A stretch of 64,000 nucleotides of DNA from Pseudopyrenochaeta lycopersici (GCA_003313425.1 NHZP01000051.1:248001-312000); one strand, 5' to 3'. Counted from the first letter of the stretch, positions 30,306 through 41,739 are shown. The notes: a model not told the origin generated them from the sequence alone. Program-made: numbers and translations.

Positions 30306-32349
30306 CTTAGTCTGCCTCATTTTGAGTACTTAGTCTGCCTCATTTTGAGGACTTATGATTCTTAACGAAATTGTCTACCTCATATGAGGACTTACGACTG
30401 AGGATTATGAGACTTGCGATCTAGGGCTTGATCTTCGGCTGACTGAGATCTCTTTCTCCTGACAGCTCGAGGAGACTTAAGTCCAGAGAGTTGTAGAGAA
30501 TGCAGCCATTGCTCATGCCTCTGAATTGGAAGAATTTTGGTTAAGCCGTCAGCTAATTGTCCCATTGAAGGAACCCACTCCGCGTCAATTCTGCCTTCTA
30601 GGACTTCTTGGCGGAGCCAACTCTGATGTATATCTACGTGACGTAGGCTAGTCTTGAGCTTTGGTGTTGATGAACTGACGATCCTAATTGTTTGTAAGTT
30701 ATCGCATAGAAGTAATTTCTTACTAGCTGGATCGAATCCGATCTCTTTAAATAGTCTCCACCACCATTCCAATTCGGTGGCGGCAGTAGATAGTGCCAGA
30801 AGTTCTGCCTCCGTAGAGGACTTAGTGACTGTCCTTTGAATGTTGGCCTTCCAATCGATTGGTCCGCCAAAAAGAAAGAAGATATAGCCTTGAGAGGACT
30901 TTCTTGATGCTCGGTTGTCTCCGTATGAGGAATCTGATGCGCCAAAGAAGACTGGTGGATCCGGGTTGTTTTCAAATGCCATGAATTCCAGCGTCTCGCT
31001 ATGTGAAATAAACTTGACTCCGACATTCAGGGTATTGATAATATATCCGAGTAGTGAATAAGCACCATTTAGGTGTTGTTGAGAAGGATTTATGAGGAAC
31101 TGGGCAAGCTTTGAGTGAGCTTTTGCCACATCTGGGCGAGTGCAAATGGCCAGGTAACCGATGGATCCTAAGATTTCTGCGAATCGGAGCCTTCTCGACG
31201 GATTCGGCTCTCCATCATATTCATCAATTTCGGTTCCTGGTAATGGGTTGTCACGCTTCCATTGCTGCCAGTCATCCTCGGCTTTTGGAAAGAATCTCTT
31301 CCGAATATTCTTAATATACGAGTCTTGTTGCAATGTGATGGTGTAGTTTTCTCTGTCTCGGATGATCTTTATACCGCAAAAGTAGTCCAGCTCTCCTAGC
31401 GAGTGCATCTCATATACTGCAAGGAGCTCCTTCTCGAAGAGATCAACTTGCTGGTGTTTCTCCGGCGGATTGAAGATTAGAATGTCATCCACAAAGAAGA
31501 AGAACAACACGGATTCATTTTTGAATAGACATGGGCAGTCAGGGACTGGATGAAGACCAAGGCGCCTGAGGGTTGTTGTGAGTTCCTCATACCATAGTAG
31601 AGGTGATTGGCGGAGTCCATATAAGGCGCGCTGAAGCTTCCAGAGAAATCCGTCAAGTTCGAAACCAGGTGGTGGAATAAGATGTAGCTTTTCATTGATG
31701 AGCGCATTGGTGAAGGCGTTAACTGCATCAAATTGGCGAATATCCCAGTTGAAAGCGGTGGCTAGTGAAACGAGGGCTCTGAATACCCGAATAGAAATCG
31801 CCTCTCACACAGAGTCTTGCCTTGAATCTTGTAAGATATCCACCGCTGTCGAACTTGTATTTGTACACCCATGTAAGAGGAAGAGACTTGATCTTAATCT
31901 CCTGTTTCAAGACGCGCTTAAATACTCCCTTATCTTTAAGCTTTGAGATCTCCTTTCCTCATTGCCTGCAAAAATCCTTCTTTGAATGGGTGATTGCGTA
32001 GATCAGACTGATATCTTGGTTCTGGTGGAAGACCCCGCTGGTGTCGTCGTTTTGATACCTCTCTCGTAGTTGAAGAAGTGAATGCAGTGAAATATGCCAA
32101 ATAAGGGTTGGTAGCCAATGCGAGAGCTTTCTTTAGAGCTCTCCGAGATCTCCGAGATCCTTCTGGTAAAACATGAGATGGAAGGACATCTCCTCGAATC
32201 TCTTCTGCTCTAGGAGTGTTGTGATGCGGTGACTGTTGATGTCTTTGTGATTGAATGGTTCGCTCACACTCGTCCTCTGATGCGCTCTCCTGACTAGATT
32301 GACTCGAATCGATAGAGAGAACTGATTCATCATCTGAATCCAAAATCAT
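30306..32349 (-). pseudogene. Copia-4: degenerate RT/RNase H of another copia family
   Basis: Reading leftward, 32349-31936 encodes the pre-RT linker. The RT follows (LTWVYKYKF, FKARLCVRGD), a frameshift near 31810, then DAVNAFTNALINEKLHLIPP, ALYGLRQSPLLWYEEL, the catalytic FVDDILIF and a complete-looking RNase H (ASDSSYGDN, SSTEAELLALS, CDNLQTIRI, LRHVDIHQSWLRQE, LADGLTKIL) with stop at 30392. Gag, protease, integrase and clear LTRs are missing on the right. The 3' non-coding part is split by the TIR element and continues at 20411-20915. Confidence 0.8.
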
Positions 32350-32663
32350 TGGCTGATTTTGAAACCCTGGTTGCTCGATAGAGACTTACTTTGCCGTTCC
32401 TTGGCACCCAGATTCGGTAGATATTTGTATTATAAGTTCTTAGTATCTTTTATATAGTTAAGTTCTTCTTTCTTAAGTCTTTTATATATTATATATGTTG
32501 GGGGTGGTGTGATTTTGGTGTGCGGGAAATTATTGCGCCCGCGTGCCAAGCACGTGACGTGTCACGCTAGCTGGCGTCATGTCACGCCTGTCACGCTTGT
32601 CACGCCTGTCACGCCTGTCACGCTGTCACGCCAACTAAGCAACACCCATCTTTGGCCGCCGCA
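32350..32663. other. Intergenic region with GTCACGCCT short tandem repeats
   Basis: AT-rich until about 32500. Then 32578-32632 carries about six copies of a CTGTCACGC-type unit of 9-10 bp, directly upstream of the next gene. Confidence 0.55.
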
Positions 32664-34148
32664 ATGCGTGCAGAGGAGAGAAGACGGCGCATTGAGGAAG
32701 GGCTCTGCACAGCAAGCACGGCTTGTAAAGCGCTAGCTGACAGCGATAACAACACATGTGCTTGCTGTCGCACTCACAACACGGCCAAGAAGCGAAGGCT
32801 GCGGGCTCATCACAGTCTCCAGGCTGCAGCCCGCAATCCTTGCCCAGACCAGCCTCTGCGAAACGAGCAGCGACAGCTTTGGCGACAGCTTGTATGGGTC
32901 ACGCACAAAGACGACCCGCCCTTCGACACCACCCCAACGCTGTCCATCCAGCTGTTCCCGAGCGACCATCAGTGTCTTCGGCACGATCCGTGGTTAGCTG
33001 GTGCTGCAGGCTTGGGAACGAAAGAGACTGTGGTTGAAGATGATGACGCACATGGAGGCATACGCATCCACCAAAGCTTTGTCGTCTATCTGGCCTTTAG
33101 AGCCCTAAGTAACGGCCGTACTGTCTCGCACACGTGGGACTGGCTCAAGCAACACATGGACCACGACTTGCTCTCCGACGGCATCGATGGCCTGCTTCCG
33201 ACAGTTTTGTTCCTCCATTGGACGACCCAAGAGCCAAAGAGCCCAACGCTAGAAGACGTGTACGCTACGATCCGCACACTAAGACACAAACTCGAAGCTC
33301 CGATTCGAGCATATCCGAACGACACAGAAAGTTGGCAAGAAAGAAACAAGCTTGGAGATATCCGCGCGCTGGACAGCATCGCGCACGCGCAATCAGCTCC
33401 GAAAGCGTACGCCTTCCGACCGAAGACCTGTTATGGACTGGGCCCATGTCAATTGGACGATCACGATCTCACCTACCACAAAAGGACACACAGTGGCTGT
33501 GGCGTTCATACTAAGCTTGAAAAAAGCTCGTCCAGAGGCGAGCTTACTTGTAAACCATCGCCCACGGCGCTGCAACAGTCGAAGTCAACAAGAACCAGAC
33601 CAAAGAAGAACCCACAGAGTCTAAGGATCAAAGAATCATTAGATACGAGCACGAGCTCTAAACATTCTTCCTGGTTTCATCAGGAGTATATTCCGTCCTT
33701 ACGCGAGAATGAGTTCCGTGTTTTCATAGCTACAGTGCGCGATAGTTCGGGCTTGAGGGGTCGCAGTGGTCAAATCATAGCTACAGCGAAGACTGCTTTC
33801 AGTAAATATGACGAACTTGCATCACGCTCAGTTGTAGAGCAAGATCTGGGGCCTTCGCTTACCATCTCAGACCTGAACCGCTTCTCGCTTTGGGTCTTTG
33901 ATCGTCTTCGTGAAAGACCCGACTCTATGACCTGCTTTGAGTCACTTGAGGTTGGCCTTCGCCTAGACATAGGTATCGCCACTGTGCCTTCGGGTGACCC
34001 ACGATTCTTTGTGAATGAGCTGACGAGGTGGTACGGAGCACATTACTTCTCGCATAACATCTGCCCAGAACCAAAGACTCAGATATGCAAAGCTTTTGCC
34101 GACGCCTTCCACGACTATTATCGTAACAGTATGGCGAACATCTTTTGA
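32664..34148 (+). CDS. Hypothetical protein (494 aa), possibly repeat-associated
   Basis: Uninterrupted frame with ATG at 32664. The N-terminus is Arg/Glu-rich and then has several Cys and His (CACCRTHN). The middle is polar. The C-terminal 150 residues look globular (NEFRVFIATVRDSSG, LNRFSLWVFDRLRERP, GDPRFFVNELTRWYGAHYFS, CKAFADAFHDYYR). I do not recognise a family. High GC compared with the flanking AT-rich copia sequence and the absence of introns leave open a captured or multicopy gene. Confidence 0.5.
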   Translation: MRAEERRRRIEEGLCTASTACKALADSDNNTCACCRTHNTAKKRRLRAHHSLQAAARNPCPDQPLRNEQRQLWRQLVWVTHKDDPPFDTTPTLSIQLFPSDHQCLRHDPWLAGAAGLGTKETVVEDDDAHGGIRIHQSFVVYLAFRALSNGRTVSHTWDWLKQHMDHDLLSDGIDGLLPTVLFLHWTTQEPKSPTLEDVYATIRTLRHKLEAPIRAYPNDTESWQERNKLGDIRALDSIAHAQSAPKAYAFRPKTCYGLGPCQLDDHDLTYHKRTHSGCGVHTKLEKSSSRGELTCKPSPTALQQSKSTRTRPKKNPQSLRIKESLDTSTSSKHSSWFHQEYIPSLRENEFRVFIATVRDSSGLRGRSGQIIATAKTAFSKYDELASRSVVEQDLGPSLTISDLNRFSLWVFDRLRERPDSMTCFESLEVGLRLDIGIATVPSGDPRFFVNELTRWYGAHYFSHNICPEPKTQICKAFADAFHDYYRNSMANIF

Positions 34149-34617
34149 TCAGGGAATGATGCAGATAGCTCCCAAAATCATGCTAATGAGTTGCCCTGTT
34201 TGCAATTAACTATCACTCGAAACCCCAAGATAGATTTTTCAGGACTTTGAGGAGGAATTTGTCGTCGCTAATCACTGCCACCCTTTGTCAAATCTGGTGC
34301 CTATACCGAGAAGTTCGTGTGCTAATTCCAAACCTGCTGGACGTAATCATCCAGGTTCGCCTAGCGGGAGATCAAGCGGTTCATAAAAGACAAGATGCTG
34401 CGTGCTCGCACCACCTTCGCTGATCGACCCAGTTTCGGAATCCGCGTGTTTAGTGTGACCTGTGGATAAGACAAGGTGCCTTGCCTTGCACGATTCCAAA
34501 CACTCGCCGCACGGGAAGTAGCCTGGATGCTCCAACATCCTTGTCAAAAATGAGTGGTGTCAGACGAGCGTAAGCCGTGGACCTTTGGCGGTCACTCATC
34601 CACATGCCATCCTTAAA
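34149..34617. other. Intergenic region
   Basis: No gene is recognised. Confidence 0.45.
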
Positions 34618-34954
34618 ATGCAGTCAACCCAGCCTGCGCCTGTTCATACCTGCATTTCCTCTACTCATCCGACCGACGACAACTCAATCATTGCCATTTT
34701 CGTGATGGAATTCCAAGCCGTAGCCAAGGCGAAGCATCTGTACCAGGTATCTCCAAACAACTCTCAGCCCTAAGCCTGACACTCACTCCTCTTGACAGCT
34801 TGACTCTCGACAATTTGACACAGCGCTATATAATGCGCTGCTTTCCATCGATGCGAGCCGAGCACGATTGTACTACATGGAGTGCAGCAGGAACTCTCGG
34901 TTAGTGCAAGCTCAATTCAGGAGGCAGCGGAACTGCACAAGCATCATGAGATGA
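34618..34954 (+). CDS. Possible small two-exon gene (94 aa)
   Basis: Exons 34618-34746 and 34799-34954, joined by a canonical 52-nt intron (GTATCT donor, CTGAC branch, GACAG acceptor) in phase 0. Exon 2 has a helical, coding-like composition (DTALYNALLSIDASRARLYY). A different frame overlapping its end (34882-35097) is also coding-like (ELHKHHEMRNSLAIATNRYE) and ends in a basic tail. A one-base frameshift may therefore have split a longer gene. No family is recognised. Confidence 0.35.
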
Positions 34955-35097
34955 GGAATTCACTTGCCATTGCCACAAACCGCTATGAGTTGGCCACTAG
35001 TATGCTTCACAGCTGGGAGGATGGAGCAAATTTGGATGAAGCGAAAACGGATAAGCCTAGGCGAGGAAAACGAACAAGGCGTGGAACTGGCAAATAA

Positions 35098-35741
35098 GTA
35101 ACATCATCAACAGAAACAGCAATTTTTCAACGATGGCAAGTTTTGACAAGGCTGCTATTCACTGTTCGGTTGTGCAATGTTGTGAGCTGAGCTGTGCTGA
35201 AGGCGTGAATGTCTCCAGGTTTGATTGATTGATTGATTCTTACGCCACAGGGTGCCCAGAAGGCCCATAGGCTGACTATCCCATCTGACCTAATCGCTTA
35301 GACCTCGGTACGCCCACGCTTCATTCCAAGCCCAAAGCAGCTTCGTCCCTCTCGACTCTGACCTCTCTACTCCTTGTAGTTATACCGTCCAGGACCTGCC
35401 TTACTCTTGTCCCCACGGTCCTCCGTATCCGAGAGCCGTTTCCCGACCGTCGACCTTCTCATTACCGGCTGGCCAACTTCGAGTCCGCGAGGATAATCCC
35501 TGTGGTGGCCTGGAGGGTCCTACAGTATCGCGTTCACCTAGGCGTCCAGTGGCTATAACAAACTCGACAGTCCTGTTGAGCACATTGATCTAGTTTCAGT
35601 TAGATTCTGCCCTTAGCACTTTCTCGCATAACGTAAGAATTGGCTGGATTAGTATATTTCAGGTGTGGGCGTAGGCGAAGGAACGGGGCAGCCGAATAGC
35701 ATCCATCTGGAAATATGCAAGCTCGACTAAATTAAATGCTA
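35098..35741. other. Intergenic region with a short TTGA tract
   Basis: TTGATTGATTGATTGATT at about 35221-35238. No gene is seen. Confidence 0.45.
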
Positions 35742-38251
35742 TTACTTTAAAGTGTCTATGTCCTTCCTCGCCTGCTGAAGAACAGACTTCATGCGAGAAT
35801 AGAGTTGCCGATCCTCCCCTATTGACCGCTTTCCGCCTGGGAATACCACTCTGCGCAGTTGTCGTATACAAGGGATTAGTACTTTGCAATGAGCCGTAAA
35901 ATTTTTGTCCACCTCTTTATCGAACTGCTCTTGCTCAAGCACCTTTCCTGCCTTGACTTCCGCAAGTTCTCTAGTATCTTTGTAATTCCAAGACTCGTAC
36001 TCGGTCCTACGCCTTGGAAGGCCTGGTCCATTCCAATGAACGCAAATCCAAAACAGCACCCAGAAGAAAGACTCCAGGTCATGCATGAAATTGTGATCCT
36101 CGTCGCCGTAAAGCGCACCGATCGCCATGAAGACTTTGGTGCCGGTTTTGCTCGGCGCTCCGGATGCATTTTCGCGGTCGATTTTAATGGCCAAGTCCAG
36201 ATCGATCAAGAAACCATCATCCTCCGCCATGGTTAACATTGCATTGCCGACGGATACATCTCGGTGGAGGATCTTTGCATCTAAGAGCGACTCGTGCCCT
36301 GACAGATTAATCACAGACCAAAGAGCATCGCGCGGTACTAACCTTTTATGCCTCCAAGCAGTCCTGTCAACAGCGCTTGCGGAGAACTCGCCTCATAAAT
36401 ACTCTTCCCAACATCCCGCATGATGAGCCGACGATGCACACGATTGCTTTGTCGTTGCATGTCTTGCTTGACCGGTGAGTCCGAGCATGACCGTTTGGGA
36501 GGCGGCATCGATGTCTGGATGCAGCTTGATGATCTCTTTCGCGTCATGGTTCTGCTGGTCCTGGTGCTCCTTCCTCTACCCCTGCCTTGACATGAACTGC
36601 TAGACAAGACTTCGTTGGTGCCAGCCTCACATAGCGTTGGTCGTCGTTGTTGAAACGGATTCCTTCCCCCGGCGTCGCTTAGACCCTTTCGCACGTTGCC
36701 CAGGACATCGTCAACCTCACCACCGGTACGTACAGTCTCGTGATAGTAGTATCGTGCCACATTCTTAACGCCGGCTTCTGTCGCCTCTTTGAGTAGAAGA
36801 CCCTCTTCAAGCCGTTCTTCATACTCCCACGAATCCTTGATCACAAGTCCGCCTTCCGATTCGTCTCCCAGAGAACCTCTCCAGCAAGTGGTTGCCCGAC
36901 CAGCGACCGAATGCTGTCTCTTCATGAGCTCTTTCAAGTAAACTTGCTCCATTTGGCCACTCCGCTGAATGTATGTGTACCTTCCTCCGTCGTCCACTAT
37001 AGTAGGGTCGAAACCCAATTCTTCCTCAGACATCCACAAGTACCCTAAGATCACCGAAATAAACATCTCGGCGTCCTTGTTGATATCAAATGGCGTAGAT
37101 CCCACCACTCCTAGTCGGTCAAATTCCCATAACCGCATGACCGACCCGCAGAGGGTAAAGCCCAGGACGAACCGCCGGGTATCTTGCGCGCTGAATATCT
37201 CCCGTGCATATCTCACGAGATCGAGCCAGGTACTGCTGTGGTTGTCCTCTCGTGGATTGCTCTTCAGCTCACCAGGGACGAGAATGTGAGACCAGTCATA
37301 GCTTTGTCGACCACTCTCCTCCAGCTCATTATTTGAATTGTAAGCTAGACTGACATCCAACTTTCGCTTGCTGATCGATCCAGGAATAGGCTTGTTCGGG
37401 GTGGCAATGCAGCGTCGACGCTTCGAAGGACGGAAGTCGTGATCATTCGCAAATCGCAGAAACCGGTCGATGTGATGGCAAAGGAATTGTAATACCACTG
37501 TCTCCTCGCAGCTATCTGGCCAGGCCACCCAGCCGACCTCCTCTTGAAACAGCGGCGGCTCCGCGTCTCTGCAACTTTGTAATACCGCCATCGTTATCTC
37601 ATGAAGCCTCGGAATCTGTCCAAAGAACGTACCAAATACGTCCGGATGGTCAATCCTGAGGTTATCCTCCACCTCACTCTTGAGTATGGGATCCACATTC
37701 CTCCTCAAATCAGATGTGTCTGCGAAGCTGCCCGTGTTGAATGACCAAGGCGTCTGCTGAAAGGACGTGGTATGCGGAGGATCCGATGGCGGAGGTGTCG
37801 ATGGCTTGTCGGTCGTTGTAGGTATCGATCGTACAATAGTACCGTAGACTCCCTTCCACACAAGTTCATCGCGTTCGTTGTTAAGCACTATTTTCAGAAG
37901 GGGTATGACCTGCTTGACGTCAAAATCGTCGGAGCCGATAATGGTAGGGAATCGCAATAGGTCGCCAAACAGGTTTTTACTGCCGCTTATGGAATGTAGC
38001 AATCGAGACGCTGGGAGCGTTTGCAGCGCCGACACGAGGCTGAGCGCGAGGTTTTGGAGGCCTACACCGGTTAGAGGCAAACTCATAGGTAGTGCAATCA
38101 GCTGACCTTCGTTGCCTATCTGATCCAACGACGCTATATCCTCAGGAATACCTAGATCATGACACGCCAAGGTAAAAGAGTCGCGAAATGCGTCCAGCCC
38201 TCTCCCAATGGGCTTTGCCTTGATTATCTCCGTTGTAGATTCGTCTGCCAT
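35742..38251 (-). CDS. FunK1-type fungal protein kinase (821 aa, two exons)
   Basis: Exons 38251-36343 and 36298-35742, with a 44-nt intron (GTTAGT...TCAG) whose removal joins the kinase domain in frame. The N-terminal 200 residues are family-typical. The kinase part starts around residue 280 with WDLVRYAREIF-like and VLGFTLCGS segments. It has the N-lobe lysine in LVIKDSWEYEERL, and after the splice the catalytic loop HRDVSVGNAML and a DLD in place of DFG (FLIDLDLAI), followed by TGTKVFMAIGAL and HDLESFFWVLFWICVHW. These are hallmarks of the FunK1 family (expanded in fungi, roles largely unknown). A basic Ser/Arg stretch (RKRSSSCIQ...) precedes the C-lobe. It appears complete. Confidence 0.85.
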
Positions 38252-38512
38252 GTTGGCAAAGCGCGAAAGACACTGCGCACAAGCGGCCGACGCAACAAGC
38301 TACTATATGAGGGAACGTCCATAGATGTGTGGTTACTGAGACAGCGCGTACGGAGGCGAAGGAACGCGGAAGTAGGACTTTGGGTGTGATGTGATATGCT
38401 TTTGAGGAGGTTGAAGGTGGTAGGAGCTTAGGAGGGTGGACGCGCGCTAACGGAGAATACCGCCAAGCCGGAATTTCTGCAGGCGCGCAAGGTAACGTGT
38501 TCCACCACCTGA

Positions 38513-38649
38513 TGTTGGGATTACATAAACAGACAGACCCCTGCTAGCGCCATCTCTATATGTAGCACCCAACCGACTAGAATGAAGACAATACCTATCA
38601 TGTCGATAGTCTCCTCTCCTCATCGTGCTGAAGAGCCTATAAATCCAAC
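38513..38649 (+). repeat. Copia-3 5' LTR
   Basis: TGTTGGGATT...AATCCAACA, 137 bp, directly followed by the primer binding site. Confidence 0.9.
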
Positions 38650-38664
38650 AGGTTATGAGCCCGG
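38650..38664 (+). other. Copia-3 primer binding site for initiator tRNA-Met (half-tRNA type)
   Basis: GGTTATGAGCCCGGG is complementary to the anticodon arm of fungal initiator tRNA-Met (CGGGCTCATAACC), not to its 3' end. Confidence 0.75.
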
Positions 38665-38705
38665 GTTCTGCGCCCATTTTCATACCTGATTCGAGCTTGG
38701 CCCCC

Positions 38706-39095
38706 ACTCGCAGCAATCCTCAAGCCTGCCACTCGCAGCAATCTCCAAAGCCTGCCACTCGCAGCAATCTCCAAAGCCTGCCACTCGCAGCAATCTTCAA
38801 AGCCTGCCACTCGCAGCAATCCTCAAGCCTGCCACGCGCAGCAATCTTCAAAGCCTGCCACTCGCAGCAATCCTCAAGCCTGCCACTCGCAGCAATCTTC
38901 AAAGCCTGCCACTCGCAGCAATCCTCAAGCCTGCCACTCGCAGCAATCTTCAAAGCCTGCCACTCGCAGCAATCCTCAAGCCTGCCACTCGCAGCAATCT
39001 TCAAAGCCTGCCACTCGCAGCAATCTTCAAAGCCTGCCACTCGCAGCAATCTCCAAAGCCTGCCACTCGCAGCATTCCCAAAGCCTGCTCCGGCA
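38706..39095 (+). repeat. 25/26-bp minisatellite in the Copia-3 leader
   Basis: About 15 units of CACTCGCAGCAATC plus TTCAAAGCCTGC (26 bp) or CTCAAGCCTGC (25 bp). In the middle the two lengths alternate, giving a 51-bp (17-codon) higher-order unit. A frame on each strand therefore stays open: 38655-39125 forward with HSQQSSSLPLAAIFKAC repeats, and 39049-38720 reverse. I regard neither as an established gene. Confidence 0.85.
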
Positions 39096-39861
39096 GCAAC
39101 ACCAAAAACCCGTGCGCAAACTTAGCTCTGTACAGACGACCAAGTCGTACCTCAGACAGGAGCCTTAGTACCCCTGAGCAACGAGCATGTTTCCCGGCAC
39201 TCCACCGGCACCCCACCTGGGGACCGCACTCAATTTCCTTTTGCTCTGCACAGACGTTCATCTCACAATTCAAGCAGGAACCTTCTGAGAAATAAACAAA
39301 AAAAAAATCTCCTAGCAAACACCACAAAAAATTGAAACTATTACGACCCAATTCCTTAGACGATCACGTCATCCAAGTTTTTTTTTTTTTTCAACGGCCA
39401 GAGGCCATTGCAAGGCCCACCATAGAGGAACGTGGCCCTCGAGACATAAATGCAACAAGACCCTTTCGAGCCAAATCCAGCGCCGATGGCACCCCAGACA
39501 CGAGCCCAACAACGCGGTTCCGGTACCACCAATGACGTTCCAAGCTCCTCCGGCACGATCAACGTATCCACCAACCAAACACTCCAACCTCTATCTCATC
39601 GTCAACAGCCTCTACATGGTCCCCCTCAACGAAGACTCGAACTCGAAGAACCTGCCGTTGAAGTTGAAGTAGCCAGACTCTTCGGCTCCGGCAGCAACTA
39701 CACACACACCAAGTTTCCTCAATCAACCGTGGGCTTTCCTAGAAGACATCAAAGACCGCATCCACCAACTCGACCTCCCGCCACTGCCGTCCTTCCCACT
39801 ACTTGAACAATGCAGACCTAGGAGTTGCCGACAGCTAGCTATAGAAGCCTTCCATGCCGCC

Positions 39862-41463
39862 GTGCCCTTTGACAACAACGATCTCGAAGCATACGGCAAT
39901 ACAGTCCAAGGCCAGCTGCCTGAACCCCTTGAACCCCAATCCTGCGAGCAGGCAATAAACGGTCCATATCGAGACCAATGGATCAAGGCAATGGAAGAAG
40001 AAATGAAATCCCTAAGCCTCAATTGCACATGGGACGAAGTTCCTAAGACCCAGCAGATGAACGTACTCAGTGGCAAATGGGTATACAAGATTAAGCGAGG
40101 CCCTGACGGCGAAATCAGCAGATTTAAGGCTCGTTGGGTCGTCCGCGGGTTTGAGCAACAACAAGGCATCGACTTCTCAGAAACCTTTGCGTCAGTAGTA
40201 CGACAGAAAACCTACCGCGTGCTGTTCGCACTGGCAGCCATTCATGACTGGGAAATTGAGCAAATGGACGTTAAAACCGCCTTCCTCTACGGGCCCATTG
40301 ACACCGAAGTCTTTGTAGAGCTCCCCACTGGATTCACCAAGAACGGAACAGTCTGCCGACTACGGAAGGCCCTGTACGGTCTGAAGCAAGCCCCAAGAAT
40401 CTGGTACCAAACACTCCAGAAAGCGCTACAAGAGATGGGGTTTAAGAGGTCAGCATACGACGAGGCCGTTTTCTTGAACGGAGACACCATCCTGGTAGTC
40501 TACGTGGACGACATGCTACTGTTTGGCCCCGACAAGGAACGCATTCAACACACCAAGAATCAACTACACTCACGATTCGAAATGAGCGACGAAGGTCCCT
40601 GTAGACACTTCCTAGGCATGCAGATCTACCGAGATAGGGAGAACCGGAAGATCCGCCTAAGCCACAGCACCTACCTACGAAAGGTACTCACACGCCTAGG
40701 CCTTGACAACCTCAAGAAGAACGCAGTGCCAATGAACCCCGGGATGTTCCACAAGCCACCTGAGGACAACTACATCTGCGAGAAGAGATTACGCTACGAC
40801 TACCAATCTCTGATTGGCTCTTTAATGTTCGGCATGATCGGAAGCCGACTAGACCTAGCCTACCCGGTATCTCTGCTGAGCCGGTTCATGGTCAACCCTA
40901 CACAACAGCACTATGACGCGGCAAAGAAGGTACTGCGATACGTCTCTGGAACCCTAGACCTTGCACTAGAATTCGACGGTAATAAGGACCAAGAAATCAT
41001 AGGATGGTGCGATGCTGAGTGGGGATCCGACTGTACTGACAGCGTTTCGACAGAATGCTATGTCTTCACTCTAGCAGGAGGTGCAGTCAGCTGGAAGAGC
41101 CGGAAGCAATCTGTAGTGTCGGTCTCTAGTACGGAGTCTGAGTATATGGCGCTGTTTACGGCAAGTTTAGAAGCAGCCTATCTCAAGGGACTGCTGGAAG
41201 AGCTTGGACATCCGGTTAGTCAAGGCATACTAATCTGCAGTGACAACCGAGGAGCCAAAGACTTGGTCGACAACGCCAAGCACCATGAACGCACAAAGCA
41301 TATCCGGATACGATACCATAAAACCCGGGAGCTTCAAGCCGACGGCACCGTCAGAATCAAATGGGTGCCACGGGAAGAGAACATGGCGGACATGGGAACC
41401 AAGGCATTACCACGCGAGCCACTAGAACGCTGGCGACTAGCCGCAGGCCTCGTGCCGCTCTAA
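39862..41463 (+). CDS. Copia-3 reverse transcriptase-RNase H (533 aa from the first ATG)
   Basis: Complete RT: WIKAMEEEMKSL, GKWVYKIKRG, RFKARWVVRGFEQ, DVKTAFLYG, ALYGLKQAPRIWY and the catalytic YVDDMLLF. RNase H follows with WCDAEWGSD, SSTESEYMALF, CSDNRGAKDLV, ERTKHIRIRYHKTREL and NMADMGTKAL. The frame is open upstream to a TAG at 39670; before that the linker lies in another frame (39450-39806). No integrase or Gag is encoded. The catalytic residues appear intact, so enzyme activity is possible. Confidence 0.85.
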   Translation: MPFDNNDLEAYGNTVQGQLPEPLEPQSCEQAINGPYRDQWIKAMEEEMKSLSLNCTWDEVPKTQQMNVLSGKWVYKIKRGPDGEISRFKARWVVRGFEQQQGIDFSETFASVVRQKTYRVLFALAAIHDWEIEQMDVKTAFLYGPIDTEVFVELPTGFTKNGTVCRLRKALYGLKQAPRIWYQTLQKALQEMGFKRSAYDEAVFLNGDTILVVYVDDMLLFGPDKERIQHTKNQLHSRFEMSDEGPCRHFLGMQIYRDRENRKIRLSHSTYLRKVLTRLGLDNLKKNAVPMNPGMFHKPPEDNYICEKRLRYDYQSLIGSLMFGMIGSRLDLAYPVSLLSRFMVNPTQQHYDAAKKVLRYVSGTLDLALEFDGNKDQEIIGWCDAEWGSDCTDSVSTECYVFTLAGGAVSWKSRKQSVVSVSSTESEYMALFTASLEAAYLKGLLEELGHPVSQGILICSDNRGAKDLVDNAKHHERTKHIRIRYHKTRELQADGTVRIKWVPREENMADMGTKALPREPLERWRLAAGLVPL

Positions 41464-41578
41464 CCACGACCCTTGCTGCTACTCTTTTTCTTCCTTGGAT
41501 GACTTGAGAAGTTTTTTAACGAGAGCAGCATATGTACGATTGTCTCTTCCACCTTTACGGGCTCTGTCTGAGGGGGCG

Positions 41579-41739
41579 TGTTGGGATTACATAAACAGAC
41601 AGACCCCTGCTAGCGCCATCTCTATATGTAGCACCCAACCGACTAGATGTCAACGATACCTTTGACAATAATGAAGACAATACCTATCATGTCGATAGTC
41701 TCCTCTCCTCATCGTGCTGAAGAGCCTATAAATCCAATA
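41579..41739 (+). repeat. Copia-3 3' LTR
   Basis: 161 bp, TGTTGGGATT...AATCCAATA. Its outer end reads AATA where the 5' LTR has AACA. It is followed by the target duplication CCTGA. Confidence 0.88.

Larger units (their letters stand above)
38513..41739 (+). mobile_element. Copia-3: 3.2-kb copia derivative without gag, protease and integrase
   Basis: Bounded by LTRs at 38513-38649 (137 bp) and 41579-41739 (161 bp; the 5' copy lacks a 24-bp internal stretch). The 5-bp target duplication CCTGA lies at 38508-38512 and 41740-41744. The primer binding site GGTTATGAGCCCGGG (38650) and a polypurine tract (GAGGGGGCG) before the 3' LTR are in place. The interior has a minisatellite (38706-39095), a degraded linker and an intact RT-RNase H frame. 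It probably needs Gag and integrase from other elements. Confidence 0.92.
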
